A stretch of DNA of 64,000 nt, taken from Periplaneta americana. Taxonomy: Eukaryota; Arthropoda; Insecta; Blattodea; Blattidae. Positions within the stretch are counted from its first letter, which is position 1, and each line of letters begins with the position of its first letter. Of the stretch, positions 21,113 to 31,802 are shown one piece after another. A program made the position numbers and the translations under genes. The notes under the pieces are model-generated. The model did no database searches and was not told the DNA's origin. It was given only the letters and a program-made list of their open reading frames with translations. The DNA lies in assembly GCF_040183065.1 (NCBI RefSeq), contig NC_091125.1:130272621-130336620 (forward strand), given 5' to 3'.

Positions 21113-21811
21113 GAGATTATAACAGGAAAAGAAAACAAGCTCTCGCGTGAAATCTATTAGCGTACAATTGAGCGGATGTCGCAACATCTAGCATTTGTCA
21201 TATCGATCGCTAAGCGCGCATGTGTATGTCTGGTATGAGCGCGTGACGTAATACACTGCACGCGACTTTGATCCTTAATGGCAACATTTGCAATTCTGGT
21301 TTATTTAATATTTCCCAAAGTATTAGAGATCCCATCATAAAATTTTTGTAATAGATTAAGAAATTGTTTATCTCACCGTAAAAAATATTCGATTTTAAAA
21401 TATTAACATTTCTTTATTTTACTGTAAGTTTTAATACATGCTCGAAGTAAAAATCCATAATAACTCAGAAGTAAGTTTAAATATATAGAGTCATCATTGT
21501 ATTGGCACAATTTTACGTTGATACAATGAAGCATGTCATTTTAATAATATTTTTAACAATAGTCTACATATCAACTCCCCGAATATTTCACCCTTCATTA
21601 CTTTCAAGCATTGGTGAGATGAAGTTCATATTAGGCCATTTAACTATTTATTATTATGACATTCATTTACTAGAATATTGAAAAAATCCAGAACTTGACG
21701 TTACAGATTTTAAAATGTTGTATGGAATGACCCATCAAAGATTGTAAAAACCATCATGTTTCTTGCATGCGGAAGAAAAACCTCATAAAATGAATACTTA
21801 ATTTAACATCA

Positions 21812-22958
21812 TCTATACTAATAATAAATCTGTAGCCGAAATTTTTCTGGTAATTTTCGATTTTCCAAAAATAATTGGTCCTAACATATATAATTAACCA
21901 CCCTGAAGCCGAAAATCGCTTTTTTGAAATTTTTGTTTGTATGTATGTCCGTCTGTCTGTATGTTTGTTACCTTTTCACGCGATAATGGCTGAACGGATT
22001 TCGATGAAAATTGGAATATAAATTAAGTTCGTTGTAACTTAGATTTTAGGCTACATGGTATTCAAAATACATTATTTAAAAGGGGGGTTATAAGGGGACC
22101 TGAATTAAATAAATCGAAATATCTCGCTTATTATTGATTTCTGTGAAAAATGTTACATAACAAAAGTTTCTTTAAAAATAATTTGCGATACGTTTTATGC
22201 CTTGAACAATTTTGATAGGACTGATATTTAATGAGATAAATGAGTTTTAAAATTAAAATAACTGCCATCTAAGGCCGTGTAATGAATTAAAAAATAAATG
22301 ACTTAGTCTATAAGGGGCCTTGGACAGCAACAATCGAAAGCTATGAAAGATAGCCTACAGAGAATGTTTCTGTGTTTGTATGAAGTAATACCGGAAGCTA
22401 AATTAACCGATTTGTATAATTAATTATTATTTCACCATTGGAAAGTGTAGTTTCTCTAGATGGACATAATGCTATAATGTTATTACAGTAACTTCTGATA
22501 TAATATAATATAATATAATATAATATGTAATATTATACAATATAATTTAAGTTATTTGAAGGGTTCAGAACCATAGTGGGCCAAGCGCCATTTACTGAAT
22601 ACGTAGAAAACAAGGGTTAAAATTAAGTTATTACCATAATTCAATGGAAACCTATAACAAGTAAAAAAAATATATATACACATTAAATCTAAATGATGTC
22701 AATCTTCATTAAATTATGGTTGCATGTAATAAAAATTAAGAAACATGTTAAAGGAATTGTCATTGCACCAAATGAGCGTTTCTGGACCAAAATGATCGCA
22801 TTTTAATTATTTGGATGCAATTTAAATTAAGTAACATATTAAACGATTTATCCTTCTATCAAACACGAATGTTCCCTGGATCAAATGTCCTATTTTAATT
22901 ATGTAATTACTTTATATTTATTTCTAACGGGTGCAGCGGAGCGCACGGGTACTGCTAG
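21812..22958 (+). mobile_element. Helitron, non-autonomous
   Basis: The 5' end is TCTATACTAATAATAAATCT after an A, and the 3' end is CTAG before a T, as expected for insertion between A and T with no duplication. A GC-rich hairpin GTGC-AGCGGA-GCGCAC precedes the CTAG by about 10 nt. Internal phrases such as GGCTGAACGGATTTCGATGA are typical of insect Helitrons. No Rep/helicase is encoded in its 1,147 bp. It contains a TAATA microsatellite (about 22496-22525). Confidence 0.88.
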
Positions 22959-23029
22959 TCATAAATAAAATAATTAAAAGTCAGTATAAACTTGCGTTAT
23001 ATTCGGAAAAGGTATTATTTAAACATGTG

Positions 23030-23240
23030 GACCTTTTTTATCTCTAAATTTACTTACCACGGTTTCGTATTTAACATGTTACATATGCTTCAATGCAATA
23101 TACGAAGATGAATTCTTACGTACGTAACTCGGTCTTGTTTGCAGAGTTTCTCTATAACATATGCGGGAAGGCATTTCTTTTATGCAGTATTCGGATATTA
23201 TCAGTTCTGAAGGACAGCTCTTGTTTTTTAGACAGAGCGA
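23030..23240. repeat. Dispersed repeat shared in inverted form with 41085-41260
   Basis: CGTATTTAACATGTTAC and TATCAGTTCTGAAGGACA occur here, and in reverse complement at 41210-41230 and 41080-41098. This is a piece of the same element that forms part of the 38-42 kb palindrome region. Confidence 0.6.
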
Positions 23241-23761
23241 ATTGAAGATATCTATACAGGTATTTCCCTTTTTTGTGCATAAATACGTTGTGTAACACCT
23301 TTCTCTTTAATGATTATAAGGTGATTAATTCCACGCAACCTTCTCTTAGCCAATGAAATAAGTTTATTGCTACACGATACACCAATCGGAATCATATTAC
23401 ACTGATAATATTTGTTTACCATTTTTTTCAGCGACAGGTTTTACAATTACGTGCAAGGTCTCCTTTGTAGCCTATTACTGGTATCTACTTTCGAGGGGAG
23501 AATGATTTCGAAAGGAAAAACATGGTGATAATTGGAACATATTTTCAAACTGTGAGGACAGAACAGCAATAAAATAATACATTAAAACCTACTGTTAGCT
23601 GCTGTGAGTAAATAAAGGGGCCTCGTTCAGGATAAAATGTTTTAACTTAAAATATTTCTTTAATTGTAATTTTTTCATTAACAATAAAGTCTACGTCAGG
23701 TATGTACAGTATGAGGAACAGCCCGCGAACGAGTTAGGTTCTTCCGATGCTACTTGTCAGC
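23241..23761. other. No gene recognised
   Basis: AT-rich, no credible frame. Confidence 0.4.
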
Positions 23762-24917
23762 AGTATTGTATTGTATTGTATTGTATTTATTAACATTCCA
23801 TGGTATTCATACATGCTTACAGCTAGAATATGGAACAAGTCAAAAAACTTAATACTATTATAAAATCTTAATTTATAGTCACAGTCTAGATGAAATATAT
23901 ATAGATGAGATTTACAATATAGTCTACTAGTACAACACAAAGTTTTAGTATCAATTTCATGAAGTGTTATTGAATGTCATGAATTCACCTACAGAATAGA
24001 AGGCGTGAGAAATTAGGTGCTTCTTTAATTTGGCCCTAAATAATCTTATGTTTTGAGTTTCATTTTTTATATCGATAGGGAGGCTATTAAAAATTTTTAC
24101 TGCCATATAACGCACTCCTTTTTGATAGCACGATAGACTTGCCGATGGAGTATGAAAGTCATTTTTTTGACGTGTATTTATGCTATGAACTGTTGAAATA
24201 GTTACAAAGTTTTCACGATTACATACGAGGAAGATTATTAATGAAAAGATATACTGACAAGCCATGGGCATTATTTGTAGTTTTTTGAAAATAGCCCTAC
24301 ACGATGCCCTAGATTTGGCACCTACTATTATTCTAATTGCTCTTTTTTGTAATAGAAATATATTGTTACTATCTGTGGAATTTCCCCAGAATATTATTCC
24401 AAAACTCATTACCGAGTGGAAGTATGCAAAGTATATTGTTTTTGAGGTATTGATATTTACTATCTTTTGCATAGATCTAATAGCAAAACAAGCCTGAATT
24501 TAGTTTGGGGGTAATTTCTTTAATATGATTTTTCCAATTTAACACATTATCGATTTTTAAGACAAGAAATTTGGTTGTTGTTTCTGATAGGGATCTATTT
24601 TGAATTATTGTGCTAGAAATTTGCGACGTTGAATTTGGACAGGATTTAAATTGAATTATGTTAGTTTTGTTACAATTTAATACTAATTTATTGACTGAGA
24701 AGCAGTCACATATTTTGAAGAGAATTTCCTCTGTTGAGGATTGGAATGTGTTGGAGTTATTGGCTGTAATTACTATACTTGTGTCATCTGCAAATAATAT
24801 CGGATGACCTACATCTTTTATTAGGGGGGCAAGATCATTTATAAACACTAGAAAATGTAGGGGATCTAATATTGATCCTTGAGGAAATCCAGTTGTATAG
24901 GAGTGACCGAAAGACAA
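23762..24917 (-). pseudogene. Jockey-like LINE: reverse transcriptase C-half and tail
   Basis: The first - strand segment (24917-24477) has GFPQGSILDPLHFLVFINDL (RT motif 4), ILFADDTSIVI (motif 5) and LNCNKTNIIQF (motif 6). One extra base near 24492 shifts the frame, and the protein resumes (24472-23957) ACFAIRSMQKIVN, HSVMSFGIIFWGNS, LLQKRAIRII, ARQKNDFHTP and AVKIFNSLP, the usual jockey-type C-terminus. The 3' tail is a (TATTG)n run at 23765-23787 as seen on +. A single frameshift and long open segments suggest a fairly young insertion. Confidence 0.85.
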
Positions 24918-25025
24918 GGGTGAACAAAATTGACATTATGAAGTCGAGATGTAGTAACTCTTTATACTTTTGTTTACATAATTTTAATAAATGCAATACA
25001 ATTATCTCACAGCAGAAGATATTGT

Positions 25026-25170
25026 ATAGAGGGTGTTTAAAAAAGTGTCGCATGTTTTACAGGCGGTAGCATAGGTCGAAACTAGAAAAAAAGTTCCCAT
25101 AAACATGTGTCCGGAAACAAATACCTGTTGAGATATGGGCCATGTGTATTGTGACGTATGATCGTCATTA
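25026..25170. repeat. Probable mobile-element end of unknown class
   Basis: GGGTGTTTAAAAAAGTGTCG..., TAGGTCGAAACTAG... and GTGTCCGGAAACAAATACCT are phrases I associate with the untranslated ends of insect Tc1/mariner-like elements. No partner terminus was found here. Confidence 0.3.
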
Positions 25171-25483
25171 GTTCAAAAACACAAAACATTGATGCATGTT
25201 TTGAGAATGGATAGGATCCCTCAACAGAAATAAAAGAGAATGTAGTAGTAAAAAAAGGGTCCAGGATACTACGGAGTCTATCATTTTACTCGTGTTAGGT
25301 AAGTACGTACGTACAGTTTTCAGTGGTGTAGGCTGTCTTTCTGTTTTTGCACAACGGAGCTCTAGAAACATTTGAATGTCGTATGATCTGTGTGTGTTGC
25401 TTTGAACTTTTTCGGTGGGAGAGAATCCATGTGTTTCCATTGTTGGCTCTCCCGTTTCCTCTCCGGTTCAATGACACCATGAT

Positions 25484-26635
25484 CAGTGTTGCCAAGTCAG
25501 CGATTTTGTAGCTAAATCTGGTGTCTTCAAGACTATGGTTAGCTACAGAATTTTACCGTCAGCGGCTAGCTATTTATTTGGCGTTTTTTGATGAGTCAGG
25601 AAAAGGGAGATGATATTTTTAAGTTTTTTTCTATGAAGATGTTATATTGTTTTTATATGTACTTGCGGAAAACAACATTAATTAATCATAAACTAGAGAT
25701 TAATATGCTATTATCACATTTTTTCAATGTGCAAGTATAAAATATCAATGTTTTATGTTAAGTCGATTTCGTAATACCACGCCCATTTCCTGCCTCATCC
25801 ATTGTTATACAAATAAGGTCTGCCACATTCGTTAAACTCTTAATCTAATCATATAGGCATTGTTTTTGTAAATGAATTGATATTTTTAATCATAAAGGGT
25901 AGATAATGAACTGAATTATTATTTTCATGTATGATAACTTATGATTCATTCATTCATAGTGTTCTGCCCATGGGCAGGTCTTTCACTGCAAACCGAGCAT
26001 TCTCCAGCCTTTCTTACTTTCTGCCTTCCTCTTTGTCTCCTCATATGATCCATATATCTTAATGTCGTCTTATATATTATTTAATTTATCATTCCGCATT
26101 GTAGTTTATGTAACACAGATATACTTAAAACTTAAAACCAGACTCATTGTTGGCAGGCACGTCTCTAGCTCAGTGTGAAATCAGATTTCGAACGAGCTGG
26201 TGTGATTGTGAATGTGAAGTGTCCAGTATATTATTCTTGATCTACTTCATTCAATTTTGAAGAAATATGCCACGTAAAACTCCAGAATTTTAGAGATGTG
26301 TGAAAAAAAAAAAAACGTGTTAAAAGGTTGGATGGAAAAGTTGCCGGTGATATTTCGAAAGCTCGATGTAAATGATGTAAGGTGATATTGAATGCAATAT
26401 ATTCCGATTTAATTGTCTATACGATTTTGCATAGAACATAGAGCCTACAAAGTGATACACATTTTCCATAACTTAGTCTATATTTTTATAAAATTCTCCA
26501 GTTCCTAAAACTGTATAGTTTGTATTTCAAATTTGAAAGTGATGTGTTAAGAAAAATTTGGAGTTTTGCAAGAACAGTTTAGCGGTTTTTTTAAGCTTGT
26601 GCAGCGGTAAATGGAATTCTGAGTTGGCAACACTG
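25484..26635. mobile_element. hAT element with 8-bp duplication ACCATGAT
   Basis: ACCATGAT flanks both sides (25476-25483 and 26636-26643). The termini are CAGTGTTGCCAAGTCAG and the inverted CAGTGTTGCCAACTCAG, one mismatch in 17. It is 1,152 bp long without a transposase, and holds a LINE 3' fragment (25941-26085). Confidence 0.93.
25941..26085 (-). mobile_element. LINE 3'-end fragment with (TTCA)n tail
   Basis: ATTCATTCATTCATAGTGTT, then CTGCCCATGGGCAGGTCTTT and CACTGCAAACCGAGCATTCT, match the 3' ends at 53861 and 56762 of another LINE family. Confidence 0.75.
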
Positions 26636-27464
26636 ACCATGATTCGTCCCCAGTAACAATACGGGACAGAAATGCATATACTTCCTCGTGATATCGTTGC
26701 AAGTGACCGTGAAGCAGCCATTCTGTTTGTTTTTTTTTTTTCCTCAGTCAACCGATGTGGAACTTATTGCGCGCAGATTTTTCCGTAATGCAGGTGCTTC
26801 GTCGCAATGACGTGTACGGAACCGTGACTTATTCTCACCAAACGACGAAGTTCTTCCATAGTGATCCGTCGATTTCCCTGTATAGGACCATCAACCTCAG
26901 CAAAAACAGCAGCAGTGATGGCACGATGAGCCTGTCCTTGGCGAGCATCGTCTTGCAGTGACACGCGTCCCTCTCGGAATCTCTTCTGCCATTCCAGTAC
27001 ACGCGAACATGACATGATGTGTTCGCCATAAACAGCAAACATGCGACGATGGATTTTTCGTCCTGCTACTCTTTCAGCTGTCAAAAATCGCATTATACCT
27101 CGCTGTTCTTCTTTACCTGCCTCCATTACTGATGTTGGACGAACACACGTATCTCTAATCTCACTTCCAGCATAATAAACGAACGTCTAGTGTGTAAGCA
27201 GAGGTTGTAATTGTGCTTTCGCGAGTTGCCACCATTTGTAAATTCAAAAATCAAGTTCCAGTGGTACCGACTTGTCCGCCGTGAGATATACGCATCGTGA
27301 CCCGTTTTCATTTGACTGCCCCTCATATACTGTATTTAACGATACAATAAACACAAGTGCAGTTCGGAAATATATTGATTGCACCTGTATATTGGTTTAC
27401 TCGCGCTTATCAATGGAATGGACTTAATAGATAGGCTATATGAAAAGTATGTCGAGTTCGCCAT

Positions 27465-28410
27465 CTATACTTGTTTTTTTTTGAAAGATGGGACATGACA
27501 GTTAAGCGGCCGAGCTTGGAACTACAGTGCCATATTGCCAATATAGACTACCACGCTGCCAGCTGAAGGAAGCTATACTTGTTTTTTTTTAAAGATGGGA
27601 CATGACAGGAGCGTTGCGATCGGAAAAACAACTGAATGTCACATAGCGTGGTAGATCTGTTGCTATGGTAACAACGGTTGAGTTGCCAAACTTATCGTTC
27701 CCAAATGGCGAGTGCTTAATAGCTCTCTTGGCGACATTTATTGTTAATAAGTATTTAATGAATTTCAATCTTAAGGCATATAAACTTATAAGTTTATATG
27801 CCTTAAGATTGAAATTCATTAAATACTTATTAATAATTTACCAGGCATATTGATATATTAAAATGAATTGTAAATGACATTTATTGTGCACACAGTGTTA
27901 GCATTGGTACGTTTCGTCTTTGATTCTGTGTCGATTTTTGTGTTGTTTTCTTACCTTTGCGTCAATTGTCAATGAATGTTTTAACGTCAGCCATCGTAAC
28001 CTCAATTGATACCTTCCATCACCTGGCAGCGTGGTAGTCCATATTGGCAACATAGCACTGTAGTTCCAAGTTCGGCCGCTTAACTGTCATGTCCTATCTT
28101 TCAAAAAAATAAGTATAGCAACTGTCGTTAAGATGGCTGACATTAAAACATTCATTGACAATTGACGCGAAGGTAAGAAAACAATACAAAAATCGACAGA
28201 GAAACAAAGACGAAACATACCAATGCTAACATTGTGTGCACAATACATGTCGCCAAGAGAGCTATTAAGAACTCGCCATGTGGGAACGGTAAGTTTGGCA
28301 ACTCAACCGTTGTTACCATAGCAACAGGCCTACCATGCTATGTGACATTCAGTTGGTTTTCCGGTCGCAACACTCCTGTCATGTCCCATCTTTCAAAAAA
28401 ACAAGTATAG
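27465..28410. mobile_element. Compound fold-back element
   Basis: The outer ends are CTATACTTGTTTTTTT and its complement. Three sets of inverted segments interleave: A at 27465-27560 with 28024-28118; B at 27573-27736 with 28248-28410; C at 27881-27994 with 28133-28245. A and B both start CTATACTTG...AAAGATGGGACATGACAG and then differ. The C arms share CAATTGTCAATGAATGTTTT. A spacerless perfect palindrome lies at 27744-27833. No transposase is present. It looks like two related long-inverted-repeat elements inserted into one another, or a rearranged fold-back element. Confidence 0.8.
27744..27833. repeat. Perfect 90-bp palindrome without spacer
   Basis: Forty-five bases (27744-27788, ending GGCATATAAACTTA) are followed immediately by their exact reverse complement (27789-27833, starting TAAGTTTATATGCC). 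I checked every base. Perfect spacerless palindromes of this size are unstable in vivo and can also arise as library or assembly artefacts. Confidence 0.95.
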
Positions 28411-28511
28411 ATGAATAGCTACTGATATCATGGATATAGTCGAAACTAAATTGTTCATAGAAATCCATAAAATAATGGTCAATAATTCTGAAGGCTATAT
28501 GTACATAATTA

Positions 28512-28770
28512 TTTTTTTTATTTTATTGGGTTATTTTACTACGCTGTATCAACATCTAGGTTATTTAGCGTCTGAATGATATGAAGGTGATAATGCCGGT
28601 GAAATGAGTCCGGGGTCCAACACCGAAAGTTACCCAGTATTTGCTCGTATTGGGTTGAGGGAAAACCCCGGAAAAAACCTCAACCGGATAACTGATACCG
28701 ACCGGGATTCGAACCCGGGCCACCTGGTTTCGCGGCCAGACGCGCTGACCGTTACTCCGCAGGTGTGGAC
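28512..28770 (-). mobile_element. tRNA-derived SINE (- strand)
   Basis: The - strand head reads GGAGTAACGGTCAGCGCGTC, then GGCCCGGGTTCGAATCCCGG (box B). The body, complement of AGGGAAAACCCCGGAAAAAA, leads to an A-rich tail (T-run at 28512-28520). It is the same family as 52869-53124. Confidence 0.9.
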
Positions 28771-29282
28771 TACATAGATGAATTGCGATGATCTCCAAAC
28801 ATTGGTATAATTTTAGCCGTGCTGTTGAATCGAACGAACTCAAAAGTAGGTCAGAATTGGATAGCAATGAACATGAACGCGTATCAGTCAAACTGTATGT
28901 CATCCTACGGGACAAGCCCTTCTGTCATTGACAGCACAAGCTGATACGTCTAGAAAAAAGCGATAGGGAAGTTTTAACATTTTCTGTAAACAACTACGTA
29001 ACTTTTTTTTATGGAAGGCGAGCTTCAAGACAAAAACAAACTAATTATGTTGTCATGATGACTAAACATACTTTCTCATGAAGAATGTCGCTTTCCATTG
29101 AATATATCCAAGAATTATGGATACTTTAAGATAAAATAATACTTTTATTTAGCAACATGTATTTCGGAAATGTCAGTATTCTATTATGTAGCGAATGGGT
29201 TAACAATTTTTTTTAAGTAGTCGCAGAAAAGTGACAGAATTTGTTTGATACCTAGTTAATTTTCAACGTTTTTACACATTAC

Positions 29283-29284
<2 letters not shown>
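28771..29284. other. No gene recognised
   Basis: AT-rich, no credible frame. Confidence 0.4.
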
Positions 29285-29327
<43 letters not shown>

Positions 29328-29845
29328 TTCTGGTGTAGTTAAGGCCATCAGGCCTTCTCTTCCACAACACCAGGAATACAAATACAATAATAGAAATAAA
29401 CATAAAAAAACACACTTACAAAGTAAAGCTACACAAGAAATAAAGAGAGAGAAAAAAACACTGTAAACAAAGTAAAACCACACAAAAATACACACAGGTT
29501 GCAGTGACACAAACTTTAAATGAGTGATTAAGTATCATAATTAATTGTATCCTAACTAATTAACTAACATAAACAAGAAACTTGCAATTGTAATTTATAT
29601 TAAAAAAAGAAAAAGAAAAAAAAACACAAATCAATACTTCTAGCAATACCTAAAAAACATTAACTAAGACAAAATTTTCGAATTTAATTTTTTAATTGTG
29701 ATAAAGTCCGGCAGTCCCTGACGTCATTAGGTAATGAATTCCAGAGGCGAGGTATTTCTACAGTATAGGAAGATGAGTACAAAGACGTTCTATGATGAGG
29801 GATAGAAAGAAGAAGTGTTATTGACATAATACAGAACCAGTTTAT
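29285..29845 (-). mobile_element. CR1-like LINE 3' end with (TTTA)n tail
   Basis: The - strand reads MSITLLLSIPHHRTSLYSSS, YTVEIPRLWNSLPNDVRDCR, TLSQLKN and a stop near 29690. The 3' UTR contains GGCCTGATGGCCTTAACTAC, then a (TTTA)n array (29285-29330). It is related to but distinct from the (ATT)n-tailed family. Confidence 0.82.
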
Positions 29846-31089
29846 TACCGTCAGACAAAATTCAGAAGTTTTTGGCTAAAACCTGCCTTAACTTTTCATT
29901 TTTAACTGATTTTGTTGCCTAGATCTTACACCAGCCTTGTAGCTTCAAAATGTGGAACATGTAAAAAATTTTGTGCGAGATCGTGCGTATTTGCTTGCTT
30001 TCCGCACAAAACCAATACGCGGTAAGTGTGAAATACCACATTCAGTATTCCCAACGTAACACACATAACAATTTCCCTCTTCTTACCGCTTAAGCGCCAC
30101 ATTCATTTTACTGCTTTAGGCTTTTAACACATTATTTTTAGAGACGTTTAACATACTAATAATTATAAATTGGAAACTTACCACTGCAATTTCACCTAAA
30201 TTGCACTGTTAATTATTGTTTTTAAATATTTTCAAAAATTAAGCAAACTCTACTACCCCACAAAAGTTATTGCATTCCTGATGCAAGTAACATTAAGGAA
30301 GCCGTGAAAAAATCAACAAGATTCCAGATGCGGATGTTATTACTGCAATATGTTATATAAATAATATTGTTAAAATATTAAAATGAAAAATAAATCATTA
30401 CATAACCTTACCGTTTGTTTTAAGTTCGCATTTATAGACTGGGGGGGGGGAAGACAGACTTATATCACGGCCTGCTGGAGTATAGTAAACACAGAAAACA
30501 TTTTATAGCAACAATGTTGAAGATAGATATTTTGGTATTCCAAAGTTGCCGTCATTAAACAGAAACCAAGATGGAGATTTCATTGCAACTAATTAGAAAT
30601 TCGTCTTTCAGGTATGTAATAAACGATCTTCGCACAAAATAATGTACGTTACACGAGCGGTATGTTTGTTTTCATGTTCTCGGAAATTAAAACCGCTCAA
30701 CTACGTTTCGCTTTTTCAATCTTTTCCACGAACATGAAAACGTCAACATACCGCTCTTGTAACGCGTATTACTAATACAAACATATAAAATACTTGTATA
30801 TGATTATTAACACGTAGTAAATGAATTAATTCAATTTACAAGCAGTAACAGTTCGCCAATTGAGTAGAAGGTATGGATATGTTAATTCTGCTTCAAACAC
30901 TTTCTCTTGTCTCCTCAAAGCTTTACGATAATTACGCAGTGCATTGAGGACCGTAATACATGAATAGTGAATCTTTTTTTTTTTTTGTAACAGATGAGAT
31001 CAACATAAGGTAGATGGAGATATGATTTGAAGCTTGCGTTAGAATTATGACCGTTCTGATTTCTGCTAAGAATATCTCGCTTTTACTCG
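29846..31089. other. Probable inverted-repeat element, otherwise no gene
   Basis: CGTTACACGAGCGGTATGTT (about 30645) is mirrored about 80 bp later by ACATACCGCTCTTGTAACGC (about 30750). GC-richer phrases at 30000-30130 (CCAATACGCGGTAAGTGTGA) look like a mobile element end. A G10 run lies at about 30442. No coding frame. Confidence 0.35.
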
Positions 31090-31570
31090 TAATACTTACT
31101 TACTGGCTTTTAAGGAACCCAGAGGTTCATTGCCGCCCTCACATAAGCCCGCCATTGGTCCCTATCCTGAGCAAGATTAATCCATTCTCTATCATCATAT
31201 CCCACCTCCCTCAAATCCATTTTAATATTATCCTCCCATCTACGTCTCGGCCTCCCCAAAGGTCTTATTTCCTCCGCCCTTCCAACTAACACTCTATATG
31301 CATTTCTGGATTCGCCCATACGTGCTACATGCCCTGCCCATCTCAAACGTCTGGATTTAATGTTCCTAATTATGTCAGGTGAAGAATACAATGCGTGCAG
31401 TTCTGTGTTGTGTAACTTTCTCCATTCTCCTGTAACTTCATCCCTCTTAGCCCCAAATATTTTCCTAAGCACCTTATTCTCAAACACCCTTAACCTATGT
31501 TCCTCTCTCAGAGTGAGAGTCCAAGTTTCACAACCATAAAGAACAACCGGTAATATAACTGTTTTATAAA
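31090..31570 (-). mobile_element. RTE-like LINE 3' part (best-preserved C-terminus)
   Basis: An uninterrupted - strand frame: IYKTVILPVVLYGCETWTLT, LRVFENKVLRKIFGAKRDEV, SRRLRWAGHVARMGESRNAY, RRRWEDNIKMDLREVGYDDR and AAMNL-VP, followed by the simple tail at 31090-31110. It is 5'-truncated exactly where a hairpin element (31571-31802) begins. Confidence 0.9.
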
Positions 31571-31802
31571 GGCATTCTGCCAAAGTTCCGGCCTCTGCTC
31601 ATGACTTTCAGTACGACTCTCTGTAAAAGTTACAAATTTCATTTTATATTGAGAATATATTACTTTCCTGATTACTTTTTATATTAAATGCAAAAAAGTA
31701 ATCAGGAAAGTAATATATTCTCAATATAAAATGAAATTTGTAACTTTTACAGAGGGTCGTACTGAAAGTCATGAGCAGAGGCCGGAAATTTGGCAGAATG
31801 CC
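31571..31802. repeat. 232-bp hairpin (110-bp arms, 11-bp loop)
   Basis: The left arm starts GGCATTCTGCCAAAGTTCCG and the right arm ends with its complement. The arms are almost perfect (two mismatches seen) and the loop is ATATTAAATGC (31681-31691). It abuts the LINE at the point where the other copies continue. Transcribed, it would form a long double-stranded stem. Confidence 0.93.

Larger units (their letters stand above)
19580..21345 (-). mobile_element. DNA transposon relic with inverted ends
   Basis: AAATTTTCATAATGGGATCT (about 19599) is mirrored at 21320-21345 (AGATCCCATCATAAAATTTT on +). Similarity continues inward in diverged form, and both ends hold GC-rich GCGCGTCAC-like patches. 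The interior encodes, on the - strand, the transposase-like pseudogene described next. The superfamily is not settled. Confidence 0.55.
25290..27326 (-). pseudogene. mariner transposase pseudogene, split by a hAT insertion
   Basis: The 5' terminus is near 27326 (complement of CATTTGACTGCCCCTCATA). The protein starts at 27126: EEQRGIMRFLTAERVAGRKI, EWQKRFREGRVSLQDDARQG, ITMEELRRLVRISHGSVHVI, both helix-turn-helix halves. Further on are NRMAAS, LQRYHEEVYAFLSRIVTG and DESW, the first catalytic Asp of the DD34D triad. There a hAT element intervenes (25484-26635). Downstream it resumes EPERKRESQQWKHMDSLPPK at about 25470-25410 and fades by 25290. Several frameshifts are present and the second and third catalytic aspartates are lost. 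Confidence 0.85.
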
